The notes beneath the pieces were generated by a model. It was not told the origin of the DNA, did not search any database, and saw only the letters and a list, made by a program, of their open reading frames with translations. The translations under genes and the position numbers were made by a program. Positions 11,671 to 24,377 of a stretch of 64,000 bases of DNA are shown here, piece by piece. The stretch comes from Adiantum capillus-veneris (lineage: Eukaryota; Streptophyta; Polypodiopsida; Polypodiales; Pteridaceae): positions 93,880,529-93,944,528 of the forward strand of contig CM043959.1 in NCBI GenBank assembly GCA_014529385.2, in the 5' to 3' direction. The first letter of the stretch is position 1. Each line of letters begins with the position of its first letter.

Positions 11671-13411
11671 CACAAACCACACATCCAATCTGCTACAAGC
11701 TCCAATTGTTCCTCCTAGTCTCATAAAGCCCTCCCCCCTCATCCATGATCCACCTTTCCCTACCAACTTTTAGGAGATTTTTCATTGAGCGTATAAGGAT
11801 CCCTTATAATAGTCAATAAACATTTACTCATTTAAATAGACTTAGATATATCAAAACGTGATAAGGAGTATGGACCCTTGTCATCTTTACAATATCTTTG
11901 CTAAGACTCTTGTCTCTTCCTTCTTTTAATCTTTTGGTGTGCCTTAAAAACTACAAGTGATGAGAAGCTCATGCTTCTTGCTTCCAATTGTTATTATTTG
12001 ACAAGAGAGATAAAGAAAGGCCCCGAGGATGCAAAAGACACACAGGTGAGAGAGAGAGAGAGATAGAGAGACTTTGTGCGTGTGAGGGGAGAGATGGACA
12101 TTGACGATCGATGATGAAGACCCGTTCCCCTCCCTCTTTTGGAGTTTCCAACATGGCCCGCAATAGAGCCAAGTTATGAGACTCAGACAAATTAAAAGAC
12201 ATTAACGATTAGTAACAATTAAAATTTTAAAAAAATAACGGCAATTTTTTCATGTCCATGATGATGAGGGGAATGCCCATTTTCCAGTGCCAGGTTTGAA
12301 GCTTCGTTTTGTTTGGGTCCTTGTCTATTCGTACGCTTATATTTTCAAAAGCAAACTACCCTTAATTTCACTATAGCTAGTATGTGCTAATGATTCTAAG
12401 ACAATTTTTTGAATTGGAATCTCACTGGATACTCCTCTTTGTGATGAAATGGAAAAGGCAAAGAAGGGGCAAGTGTCATGCGAGGTAGGGCAACCAGGTA
12501 GGTGCAGGGGACGGATGGCGAGTGCAAGACAAGTGCCAAGGCTGATGTTGCACCGAGGCAAGGGATGAGAAAATGGTTTTTTTTATATGTAATTAATCAC
12601 AACAGTTGCAGCGAACTACATCCGTGCAAGCGGCTCAGGGAGAATATTTTGCTCACAGACAGAAGGCCATGAGCTCGATCGATGGGCCTTTGTATGTCTA
12701 TTTTAATCCTAAATCGCAAGAGTAATGACAGCTACAAATGGAATCCGTGGAAGATTCTAGCTAATAGTAATGGAAATGAGCCAATATGTATAAGCGCTAT
12801 CATGCAAGAGAAAATAAACCTTATACTTTGTGCAATCATGAGTCTTACTTTTCTCTTCCTCCAACTTCTCTAGAAATCAAAGAGTTTTGAATAGTTTCTC
12901 TTTAAAGAGTTTAATAACATCTAAGTTTCAGATTAATTGTAATGATTTTTAGTTTCAATCGATGGCTTTTTTAACATGTCCAAGCTTCTTCCTAAACTAG
13001 CTAGGTTGGAGGGTCATCTTGATGGAAACCGGCTAAATTTGGAGGATTTTGGTGTAAAAACCAATAAAATTATGACAAAGTGGTATAGTGCATGTAAATC
13101 TTAGAATGTAGAATCAATGGTCAAGGAGGGAAAGGAGCCTACCTCATTGCAAAAGACTACAAGATCCCCTTGCTCAACACGCTCAGTAGAAGCTCTATAT
13201 TGTTGAGGAAGAAGGCCATGGCCTCTTTTGTAAGTCTACATCATCTCTTTTGCAGTACATCTCTTGTAGCATCATTTATTTGTTAGAGGGAACAAGAGAA
13301 AAAAATAAAAACAAACCCCCCACACATGTTTCTACCATTAACCTTCTTTGCAATCACACAAGGTGGTGACACTTCCATAAAAATACTTACCAAAAACCTG
13401 CTTGCCTAGAG
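10497..13411. other. Non-coding stretch with a (CT)n array
   Basis: I see no supportable gene. Content is AT-rich sequence with a perfect (CT)n microsatellite at 11627-11668 and a shorter (GA)n near 12046-12071. Short ORFs here lack motifs and look random. Confidence 0.6.
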
Positions 13412-14268
13412 GATTTTCTGTGAACACCTAGAGGTTGCCAAACGAAGTAAGCGCTCAAGATTATTTCCAACATGGTGGTGTTGATGTGCAGAGTAGTCCT
13501 CCGACAATGCTAACACCCAAAAACAATGCTGGAAACAACTATCACAACCAGCTCTCATCAAGTATTTATAGTTGCAATGAAGGTGGAGCTTCAGGCAGGA
13601 AGAAAGCAACATTCTTGCTTTTGGGAAAACCATTGATGCATCTCCATCATTCAGCCCTCAGTAGCCGCAAGTCTCATCAGATAGCTCGAGGCACAAGGCA
13701 TTCTCTGACTGGTTCAAATTGGAAGTCTGTGATGATGTGCATAGGTTTTTTGTTGAGCAGGGAACTCTCTCTCATCCTTTCAAGGTGACATCATAACTAC
13801 TCGACCATCAAGATTTAAATGTTACTGGAACCATTGAGGCTGGGAACTTGAAATGGCCTAGACAACAAGCAAGCTATCTAGACAGAAGCGCTCTAGATAA
13901 TGGCACCATTGCAAAGTGTTCAGTGAGAGTGATGATGTTGGAAGGAATGTAGACTTTTCAAGATTTCTTTCGTATAAACAGCTCTACGAAGCTCTAGAGA
14001 ACATGTTTGGTGCTCAAAAGTCAGATTTCCTGAATCGCGCCATATGTGTAGATTCTGTGGGTTTTTCCATACCTATAAGCGATGAGCCTTACTGGTGAGT
14101 GAGTTTACTACCTTCTTCGAGCATTTTCCGACCTTTCAAATTAGAAGGAAAAATTTGTTTTAACCCTTCAATGCTTTTTGCAGGGATTTCATGCAGAGGG
14201 CAAAAAGATTGAAAATCCTCACAAAATCTACCAGTGAGACCTCTACACAGGATTTCATGAACACCTAG
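13412..14268 (+). pseudogene. Auxin-response-factor-like pseudogene fragment (PB1 domain end)
   Basis: The frame at 13916-14094 encodes SDDVGRNVDFSRF, then SYKQLYEALENMFG, the first half of the C-terminal PB1 (AUX/IAA-type) domain of auxin response factors. It ends ISDEPYW at a consensus donor (TG/GTGAGT). An 89-bp intron (14095-14183, acceptor TTTTTGCAG) joins it in frame to WDFMQRAKRLKILTKSTS, which fits the acidic DDPWEEFV...IRIL end of the PB1 domain in position and character. Upstream pieces (LEVAKRSKRSRLFPTWW near 13431; FKLEVCDDVHRFF near 13710) are in other frames with stops. The DNA-binding domain is absent. The protein would be a nuclear transcription factor dimerising through PB1. 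A near-identical block of about 20 bp (TGAACACCTAGAGGTTGCCA) stands at both ends (13423 and 14257). This is a truncated copy, possibly transposed. Confidence 0.55.
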
Positions 14269-15701
14269 AGGTTGCCATAACCCTGCCTGAACTGCCACCT
14301 CAACTAGAATCACCCTCAAGATGGGAAAAGCAAAGCATTACATTGGCTGATAAGGGAGCAACCCTCAATTACCAGATCAAGAGACATAACAACAACACAT
14401 AACCGGGCATAAAGGGACCCTTACCCTATGTACCACCAATGCAGAGAGATGATGAACCCACTGACAGAGAAGGAAGAAGGCAGTATATTGGGGGAGCCGT
14501 AAGCTGCATCACCAATTGTGGCTCCTTTCAACACATCCACCCTGGGCGGAGCCAAGCTCTAGCTAGAGAAGTAACACCATAGACTATTATAGGTGAGCCT
14601 AGCGCCATCTTCAAGAACCAGGAGAAAATATGTAAGACTGCCCCACAAAATGGAGAACCGCTTCCACGAGATTTCCACTCCTCCTTGTGCATCTGCACCC
14701 AACCGCTTCTGCACTTCACCGCAAACCAGGGCCTCCATTTGCCCCCAAAAATGAGAAGAGGAGGACGACTGCCCTCTGTTCCAAATAAAAAGGGAATGGC
14801 ATGGACAAAGCTAAACCCCCCATGGCTGAACTGCAGGGGCCTTTCCCCCAAAGGCCCACCCAACCCACTCGGGACAAGTCACCATAAGGGGAAACCCTAC
14901 CAGCAGCTGCAAAGTGTGCAGACACCTTGTTGCAAGGCGAACCCGGGTCTCCTTGCCCCCTTGCACCTCGCAGACTGCACTCTCTCTCTCTCTCTCTAGA
15001 TTTGCCTAAGGAATGGGCATTCTAAAATTTACTCCTGAGTCTTGGCTCTAGCTCTAGCCTCTCAGGCTCCAGCTCGGTCTTTCTCTTCCTTTCCTTGGAA
15101 ATTGCAAATGAGCAGCACCCCATCCATTCACTCTTTAATGAGTTGGAAAGTTCAGGCCTTTGGAAATTGGAACTCTAGCGCCCAGGGAACAAGTGACAAA
15201 GTCACAAGGCCTGCCAAGTTTAAGGTAAACACCAAATGAGTCTGAGGAGATTTTAGAAAATTAGGTTTTTTCTTGGATTTTTACACTATTTTTCTCTTTT
15301 TTAAGGCGGAATTTCTCCTTTTCCCCTTGCCCTTAACCGGCATTTTTGAAATTGAAAATGGCACGATATTAAGGTGAGACACATTTTTCCTGAACATTGA
15401 ATAGAAGAGCAAGTATATTAGCCAAGTACAACAACCATAACTGATCTCTATTAGTATGGGTATTCAAGTATGTCGTATGTGTGGTCAATTTTGGAAGTGG
15501 TTTATTAATGGGTATCTAAGCAGATGCCACCAAATGGAAAATGGGAAGGCTTCACAGAGATAGCGGGGAGCCAGTCAGGTAGACGAAGGGAGAAGAAGAC
15601 ACGTGGGCATGAGCCAGGTAGTAGGGAGAAGGTGTCCCAATTGCAGATAGGAGTCTCAGACGATTCCGTCTCTCTCTCCTTCCTTTCGGAGCATGCAGGG
15701 A

Positions 15702-15742
<41 letters not shown>

Positions 15743-16197
15743 CCCCCTTCATATCGTGGGTGCAGGAGAATCTCTTGATCATGCCATTAGTGTTGCTATT
15801 GAATTTGCATACAAAGAAGAAGAAGAAGAGAAGAGTGACTTGGATGATTTGCAAGAAGACAAAAATAAATAAAATGAGGGTACAGATGTGGAGACAACGG
15901 CTATGCAGATGGTGGTATTGATGATGATGATGTTGAAGAGGCTAATGAGGGTCTGTAATGTCCAAGATATTGATGTCTAGTGGCTATATAGAAGAAGATT
16001 AGTCAAGTTTATGGTAGCATCGACCCCAAAAAATCTATAAGCTTGTTGAACAAGTCTTAAAGATGTTAGCTAAGGGAGAGGACAGGGAGGTACCATATTT
16101 TCTCATTGGTATAGCTATGTTAGTTTTCTAGTGGAGTAAATTAACTCTTTGAAATACCAAGAACAACACCCTCATGTGAAAGATTATTTAGTTGGTT
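14269..16197. other. Non-coding stretch with (CT)n and (GAA)n arrays
   Basis: No gene is supportable. There is a (CT)n array at 15704-15740, a short CT run near 14981-14997 and a GAA-type run near 15817-15833. Possible remnants of coding sequence around 16.0-16.19 kb are too decayed to name. Confidence 0.5.
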
Positions 16198-17004
16198 TGT
16201 TAGGGCATGTGTCTTATGGCATAAGTACTTAATATCCCCCCCCTCCCCCCCCTCTTGCGGGGTAGGTCCCCCCCTCCCTTATGCATACGGTACAAGCATG
16301 AAATAATGGGGGGCTACCTCTATTGTATACGCTTATGTCTGACATCTAAAAACCCCCCTTTTGTACACTCACGTGATACCATATGGAAATCCATAGTGAA
16401 TCCCCCGGGCAACCATTCGGCCTCTTACAAGGGTGTAGACTCAGAGAAGTAGAGAGGGTATTGTCTAATTACATCACGGTTACAACTCATCCTAGGCTGA
16501 ATTACATGTCTTTCTTCAAAAAAATAGAGTGTTTATAGGGTTTGGTGTGCATATGCCTGTATATGCCCGTATAGCTCCCCAAATCAACCCTTATGTTAAA
16601 CCCATAGTTAGTAGTCTTTTACTTTGTAGTAAAGTGTTTGTAGACTTTTAGGCTATTTTTAGTATTTGTAAGGGAAAAAGAGCTTATGCCTCTTAAAATT
16701 AGGATACGAAGTTATCATCGATGTTTGTAACATCTTGACGCGTATGGAATGAAGGAGAAGAAGGGGATTTTCTATTGTGTGATGTTGTTTACTTTGTTTT
16801 TCGTTTTTGAACACGATTCAGGTTCTTGAATGTTTCTGAAATTTTGTTCCAATACTGCAAGTTATATTAACATAAGTTTAATGAATTGAATGTGTGTGAT
16901 TAGTGATTATGTAGTCTTTGTGAGTTCCCATAATCCCAACAACACCTTAGGAAGGAACATTTTCATGAGTGACAAGCATGGGTAGAGATGGCATGGAAAA
17001 GGTC

Positions 17005-17052
<48 letters not shown>

Positions 17053-18415
17053 ATCAATACCATCCATTTGTGAAGCCACCTCCTCCGCCTTTGAGAATGC
17101 AAGTGCAAAGATCCATGGATGAGGCCCAAATATTGAGATCAAACCGGCTTGCAAAGAGATTAGAAGAGCAAAAGAAAGCTACAGCAACACAGTAAATTTC
17201 ATCTTCCTCAGACTCAGATGATTCAAGACTAGATAAGAGGCTGCAAAACCTCAAAGAAGATAGAAGAAAAACTTCAAAAGACGGCCTCAAATTGGCTAAT
17301 GCTGCAAGACAAAGAATACGTAAAATGTTGAAGCATAAATTTGATCATAGAGAAGTGGAATCCAAGCGACAATAGACTACAAATCTGGATTCAATCTTGG
17401 ATTCTCCTTGCAGCCCACCTACAGAACATGAGGAGATTGTTCTAGAAACAAGAACTACTACAAATGTACTAGAGGGAATAGGGGTGTTGACCCGTGGGTC
17501 AATAGCACGACATAACTCAAAAAGGCCTTATTTTTTGAGAGTTATAAAATGTTGCGGATTATGAATTGAAAAATCCTTTGCAATGAGTAGCTAGTCTAAT
17601 TGCAAAAGCCGGGGTGCAATGGCACTTCCAGATTGTAAATACAAATCCATTTTACCCCTTGAACTTGATTTTAGGTATAACCTATGGTAGCCTTAGTATA
17701 TAAGGTACCTGGGTCATTTTGTAAAGAGAAAGTTTATCATAATCAAGTTTTAATCTATCGTTGATTGTGCATGAGAGAGACAGAGAGAGAGAGCGTGAGC
17801 TTCATCCCGATGCTACTCCTTGCTCATTCATTGCAATAGGCTCAGAGAGAGCTATGCATCAATGCCAAGCAGCATTCCTCACAGAACGAAGCACACACGC
17901 TCACCTATCTCTACGAGTTATTTGTTTCCATAAATATATCAAATAATGTTTGTTTTTTGTGTGCAAGTAGTCATTAGAATCGTGGTGACATACGCTACAC
18001 GTAGGTACTCATAGATTTCAGTTTCAGGCACTTTCAAAATCCAACGCTGTCTTCATACGCGTTTTTTGTAGATGGGTCTAGAGTGAGGGTTTTGAGTGTA
18101 GAGGCTTTGAGACAGAAGTATCCTAGTGAGGGGATGGTGTTCCTTAAGTTTTGTGTGATTCTGGCATGATTTAGTCAGTTTCATTCCTTTTGTGTGCATG
18201 TGGGTTGGGTGGTGTAGTTGAGAGCAGTGAGATTTGGGGTTGTGGTTTAGTTAGACTTCGAGAGTGTTGTATGGGTGGGATGGTCTCAGTATACTGACAA
18301 GATAAAGAGATTACCTATGTGCGCCTATCGTGTCATCTATGTACTCAATTGAAATTATGTTGATCTCGGTTGTGTTGCATGCACTTTATAGGTGTTGTGA
18401 TTCGCTCTCGCAACA
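16198..18415 (+). repeat. Putative LTR of gypsy element B, probably carrying a ~1.3-kb insertion
   Basis: The end at 18415 is set by a decayed primer site immediately downstream (CGCAACA, then TGGAGACGTTGTCGGGAC). The start at 16198 is inferred from TGTTAG and from the GTGAATCCCCCGGG block about 200 bp inside, matching element A's LTR. At 2.2 kb it is about 1.3 kb longer than A's LTR. The excess probably lies between 16.45 and 17.75 kb, which holds a (CT)n array (17007-17049) and a decayed coding stretch. A half-palindrome (CTTCATACGCG) near 18049-18070 sits about 356 bp from the end, close to the position in A (340 bp). Confidence 0.4.
17055..17560 (+). pseudogene. Decayed basic, helical coding stretch of unknown origin
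   Basis: One plus-strand frame reads about 165 codons with only two stops (TAA near 17195, TAG near 17373). The product is rich in Lys, Arg, Glu and Gln, with helix-favouring segments such as RLAKRLEEQKKATATQ and RLQNLKEDRRKTSKDGLK and a Ser/Asp patch. Composition suggests a coiled coil or a structural protein of a transposable element, but I recognise no family. It lies inside the expected insertion in element B's LTR, right after a (CT)n array. Confidence 0.3.
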
Positions 18416-18416
18416 C

Positions 18417-18434
18417 TGGAGACGTTGTCGGGAC
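18417..18434 (+). promoter_or_regulatory. Decayed primer-binding site of element B (tRNA-Asp type)
   Basis: TGGAGACGTTGTCGGGAC follows an LTR end (CAACA) by one base and keeps 13 of 18 positions of the tRNA-Asp primer site seen in element A. The assignment is supported by position: 1.7 kb upstream of a related gag. Confidence 0.5.
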
Positions 18435-18969
18435 ACAAGGACTTGAGTAGGTGATCCTACTTACACTCTTGTGATGGTTTCTTGGTTTAGTTTTGGCTAA
18501 AGAAAGCATTTTTCTTAAGTGGATCCGGAAGAGGTTATTCCGAGATCAAGTGGATAGCCATGAAGCGTGTCTCTTGCTGAGGTTTTGTGACTAGGTAGAT
18601 TTAGTTAGGATTTGTGATATTAGTTTTAGACTAGGGTAGTTGTGGTGGTCAATTGATTTATGAGGTGATAAAAGTGGTTGCTAGTCCATGTGTGGCATTG
18701 AAGCGTTTTTCTACTCATAAATGAAAAACCCCATATGATGTGTCGGAGTAGCTTTAGGTAAGTGATCAGATTTTGATCTAGAGCTATTCATCAGTGATTT
18801 ATTTGCTAAAGTTCTTGTTTGCATTCACAATCTCTAAAAAGTTGACGTTCAAAGTAAAAATGCAATAAACGACTTTTTGTTGACATTTTTGCATGACTAA
18901 TTGATGATGAGCATATAAGAGGGCATGTGCAATGGTTCTGTGAACAAAAATTGAAATGCTGTAAACGTG

Positions 18970-19799
18970 GACATCATACACGTATGATGCCTCAAGAGGC
19001 ATATGGAGACCAAATTTGACAAATCTCACTGCATTAGAGTCTTCAAAAGGGTGTTTTACAATAGTTACACACTGAGACTAGAGTTTTGACCCACTCTTGA
19101 CACCCAAAAGACAAAAGACGGAGTGTCAAAAATAGGAAAAAGAAAAACTTGTGATTCTAAGCACATTTTTGCATGAAATTGATAGAAGTGCTTGAAAACT
19201 AGTACTAGAGACTTGGGGAAGCTTGTGAATAGATTCTGACCAAAAATTTATCACCAGACATCATACGCGGATTTTCGCAGCAAAAATAAACTTTTGACAT
19301 TATACCCATCTTTTGCATGTTGTGTTTAACCAAATTTCATTACATTTGGGCTAAAAATTGCCAAAAAGACAAGTTTGGGCAAGATTTATGTTGTATTGAC
19401 TATAACTTGTACAAAAAGTGTTCAAATTGAATTCTTGTTGAGTGTTGCTTGAGTGATAAAGAGTCATTGCAACAAAAGTTGCTTCATTTTTTCACAAAAG
19501 ACATCATACGCATATGATGTCTCAAGTGCCAAATTAGAGGTCAAAACTCATATCTGAGCTAACAGAAGTGTTTTCCATCACAAAATAAACATAGAGATCA
19601 AGTTTCATTTCATTTGGATAAATTTTGGCTTAGTTAACCTCCCTGGAAAGTTGCACACAACTAAATAGAAAAAGGACTGATAGACCTGTCTAATAGTGTC
19701 AAAAACTGCGACTTGGAGTGGTTAGATTACATCAAGGAGAGTCTATAGTTAAATTTTGGAGCGACTATGAGTCAGTAGACATCAGAAGTCTCCACACAA
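18970..19799 (+). repeat. Four spaced palindromes in the leader of element B
   Basis: Copies begin at 18970, 19257, 19500 and 19778. The best, 19500-19521, has 9-bp arms GACATCATA and TATGATGTC around CGCA. The copy at 18970-18991 has the same arms around CACG with one A-C mismatch. At 19257 the left arm and a CGCG centre survive but the right arm has decayed, and at 19778 only GACATCA and a short GTC remain. Centre spacing is 287, 243 and about 278 bp. Distance from LTR end to first copy (566 bp) and from last copy to the gag start (about 356 bp) nearly equal those in element A (560 and 348 bp). Confidence 0.7.
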
Positions 19800-20143
19800 A
19801 GATTAACTATTTTGGCCATAACTTGAGCTACCGGTATCTGATTTAGATTTTTTTAAAAATCAAAATGAAGCTCTAGAGTATCTCTACGTCATTTAGTGTG
19901 ACCCTTGAACAACAATCAAAGACCCTTTGGGTCATTCATTTGTTGGTCAACGTCTAAAAAAACATCGTTTAAGGTGTCAAAATTCATTCAGAAGTTAGGG
20001 GTGTCTAAAATTGACAATTTGAGAAAATTGTGGGAACATGGTTGCGATTTTGGACACAATGTTGGCTTTTCCCTAAGCAAAGCACTTGAACAGAGTGGTA
20101 TATGCCTTCTCACCTTAAGCTAGAGTAGTTAAGCCCAAAGATC

Positions 20144-21660
20144 ATGTCTTCTTTAGAGTCAAGCTCGGCTTACATAAACTTCGGGATCCTAGCAATAGAG
20201 GAGCATCTGCCCACAATGGATCATCCAAACTTGCAATTGATAAAGACCAATCTTGTTGAGAGAGATTGGATGAGAGGCCATGAGAGTGAAGGATTAAATA
20301 GATATGTTGACAACAATGAGGTCAACCTTTATAGGTGCTCAGAGCCATACCCAAAAGAGATGGAAAACTACAAGCTCTTATATGTCTATACATACGAAGT
20401 TGACTACCAATGGAAATCTATAGTTTTTGAAAAGTATGGACGAGAATACAGAGCTGTAGAAAGCACAAAACCACGACCTGTATTAGAAATAGATGGATAT
20501 TTGGACCACAGATATCTCCACCAAACACGAGGATTCCTATGAGAATTCCAAAAAGGGAGCCACCTGGATTCCCTTTTAGAGCAATAATGAAAGATGAAGT
20601 GATCATAGAGATGGCAGACCAATCTCCAATAGAATTTCCAATCCATTCGAAGAAGAACTTAGGTCTGTATAGTAGAAGGCTTGAAGTGAGAGAAGGATTG
20701 GGAGGTATATGGATAGACTTGTCAAGTTAGACCATCCCAAGTCCAAAAATGTGTAAACAAGAATACTCGAGAGAGAAAAATCCGAGAGATCACGTAGCCG
20801 CTTTCAAAAGAGTAATTAGAGTGAGGAAGTCTTGGATTTTGCATCACACTTTACAAGATTTGAACCGACTCTTAAAGAGGACACAACTACATGGTTCGAT
20901 TCAATGGAAAGATGGAATTTTGAGACTCTAGACGAGTTGTTTGAAGAATTCTTGCAGAAAGGCATCGCTCACAATACGGTAATCCACACATTCAAGTAGA
21001 AAGGGGGTGAAACAGTACATAAAGTGGCATTACAGTTCAAGAGACACATCAAGTTCTGTTCAAGAGCTAAACTACCTACGCAAGCACGATTGATGCTGAT
21101 ATTTACCTAGGGAATGAGACATGCGGGTCTTTAGAAGGATCTTCATACGATAAGGATCCTGATGATAAACAAATTTATCAAAGAAGCTCTTTATATGGTA
21201 AATGACTGTGAGAAATATAAAGAAAAAGATTGTAAGAGTCAAGAGGATGACACATCCTCTCAGCACAGTGATTCACAAATGGCTGAGTCCATTGCAAAGC
21301 CAGTGGCACCTATCGATCAAGAAAATTTTATCGACAAAATGGTCAAGAGGTTAACTTCTCTTGTAAATTTTGATATGAGGGAGCTTAAGTGGTGCAAAGT
21401 TGAGAGGAAATGGACAAACCATACAAGGGAAGAGTGTTACTATGGCATGGAATATGCTAGGGGGAGGTATGTACAACCTATCCCAGTAGCACCTCCTCCA
21501 CTTAGATATGCTATAGGGAATACGCCAGGTCCAATAGGAGTTTCAAGGCCACAACCTGTCTTAGGACAACAACCTCCACTACCATGTGCTAGAATTCCTA
21601 TAGACATGAGATACACCCAATGATGGAAGCATCCAATAAACGAGCGCTATGAGAGATACC
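20144..21660 (+). pseudogene. Decayed gag of element B
   Basis: The frame opens at 20144 (MSSLESSSAYINFG) and carries NYKLLYVYTYEVDYQWKS, matching the LYVYTY region of element A. Further pieces follow with stops and frameshifts: REPPGFPFRAIMKDE near 20560, a capsid-like segment near 20780-21000 (TTWFDSMERWNFETLDELFEEF-type reading), and 21162-21623 with KWTNHTREECYYG and a Pro-rich end QPVLGQQPPLP. Homology to A ends near 21660, and no protease or pol follows. The element is a 5' fragment: LTR, primer site, leader and gag. Confidence 0.6.
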
Positions 21661-21906
21661 CCTACCTAGGGGTCTATACATAAAATGTATAATTCACACA
21701 TTTACACAATTCCAAATATACATCAGAGCTGCATAGGGGAGGAGTTCTTAGCGCCCAAGCAAGCATGGAGTTTAGGCCATGATTCGGACTGCATCGAGAG
21801 GAACCTAGCAACTAGTGCTACCTCTGAATGGGTGTTATGAATGAAAGCGTTTTCAAGGGAAAATATAACATTGTGAAGGGGGAATATATGTGTACACTAC
21901 ATTGCG

Positions 21907-23579
<1,673 letters not shown>

Positions 23580-23659
23580 GTTACGAAATAGGACGTAGCT
23601 AAATAGATATTTGAGTAGCTTCCTTTATGGAGAAGGACATATTTTCACACATGAGAGAT

Positions 23660-23737
<78 letters not shown>

Positions 23738-24296
23738 ACACAATATACGTGGTTTACCCAATGTGGGTTATATCCACGGGAAAGCAACCACTCAATGGCT
23801 TTAGTACTTCAAACAAGAGTAGGTTACAAAGAGATTTTACCCTTAATAGAGCTTCGGCCTTGTTTTACTCTAACCACCTTACACCTACCTTGTTGCATCA
23901 ACTTCACACTCCAAAGTGTGTGTAGAAATGGACTCCTTTTATAGGCCAAAAGGCTCGTCCTCTTTCATGCTATCGAGCCGTGTGTAGCTGCCCTTGTGTA
24001 GACAAGTCCAAATGAACCCTCCAATCCGCCCATGTGTGGTCGCCCTTGAGAAGAAAAGTCTGCCTTTGAAATCAACCACCGGCCAATGAATTCGGCCACC
24101 GGCCACTGGCCAAATGACCAGTTGTTTTTTCACCACTTTTCGGTTGTTGTCCATCCATAATATTCCGACGAAAAATAATATTCTAATGAGTGATTTTTCT
24201 TCATGCACGATGTCTTCTCCTCATAATGAGAGCCTTACAAATGTGCGTTTTTAATACACAAAATTACAAGAGGTATATCAGGCTCCATACTTAATA
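23580..24296 (-). repeat. 3' LTR of a copia element (minus), with expanded (GA)n
   Basis: Read on the minus strand this matches the LTR at 32606-33383: TATTAAGTATGGAGCC near the start (the canonical TG changed to TA), the ACCGGCCA-rich middle, the ACCACGTATAT region, and CTATTTAGCTACGTC near the end. The internal CT run, about 10 units in the 33-kb copy, is here a (GA)n array at 23661-23736 (about 38 units). An AAGTAGGAGATT polypurine-type sequence precedes it. Confidence 0.75.
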
Positions 24297-24377
24297 ATCT
24301 CCTACTTGAAGAAGACTGATCTCCAAACCAAACCTGTGACGTCTTTCTATCCTGGCTTCTTATCCTTGAATGCCGAT

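Noticed and set aside
14528-14999. Overlapping ORFs on both strands around 14.5-15.0 kb
   Set aside because: GC-richer sequence with no coherent domain; looks like chance.
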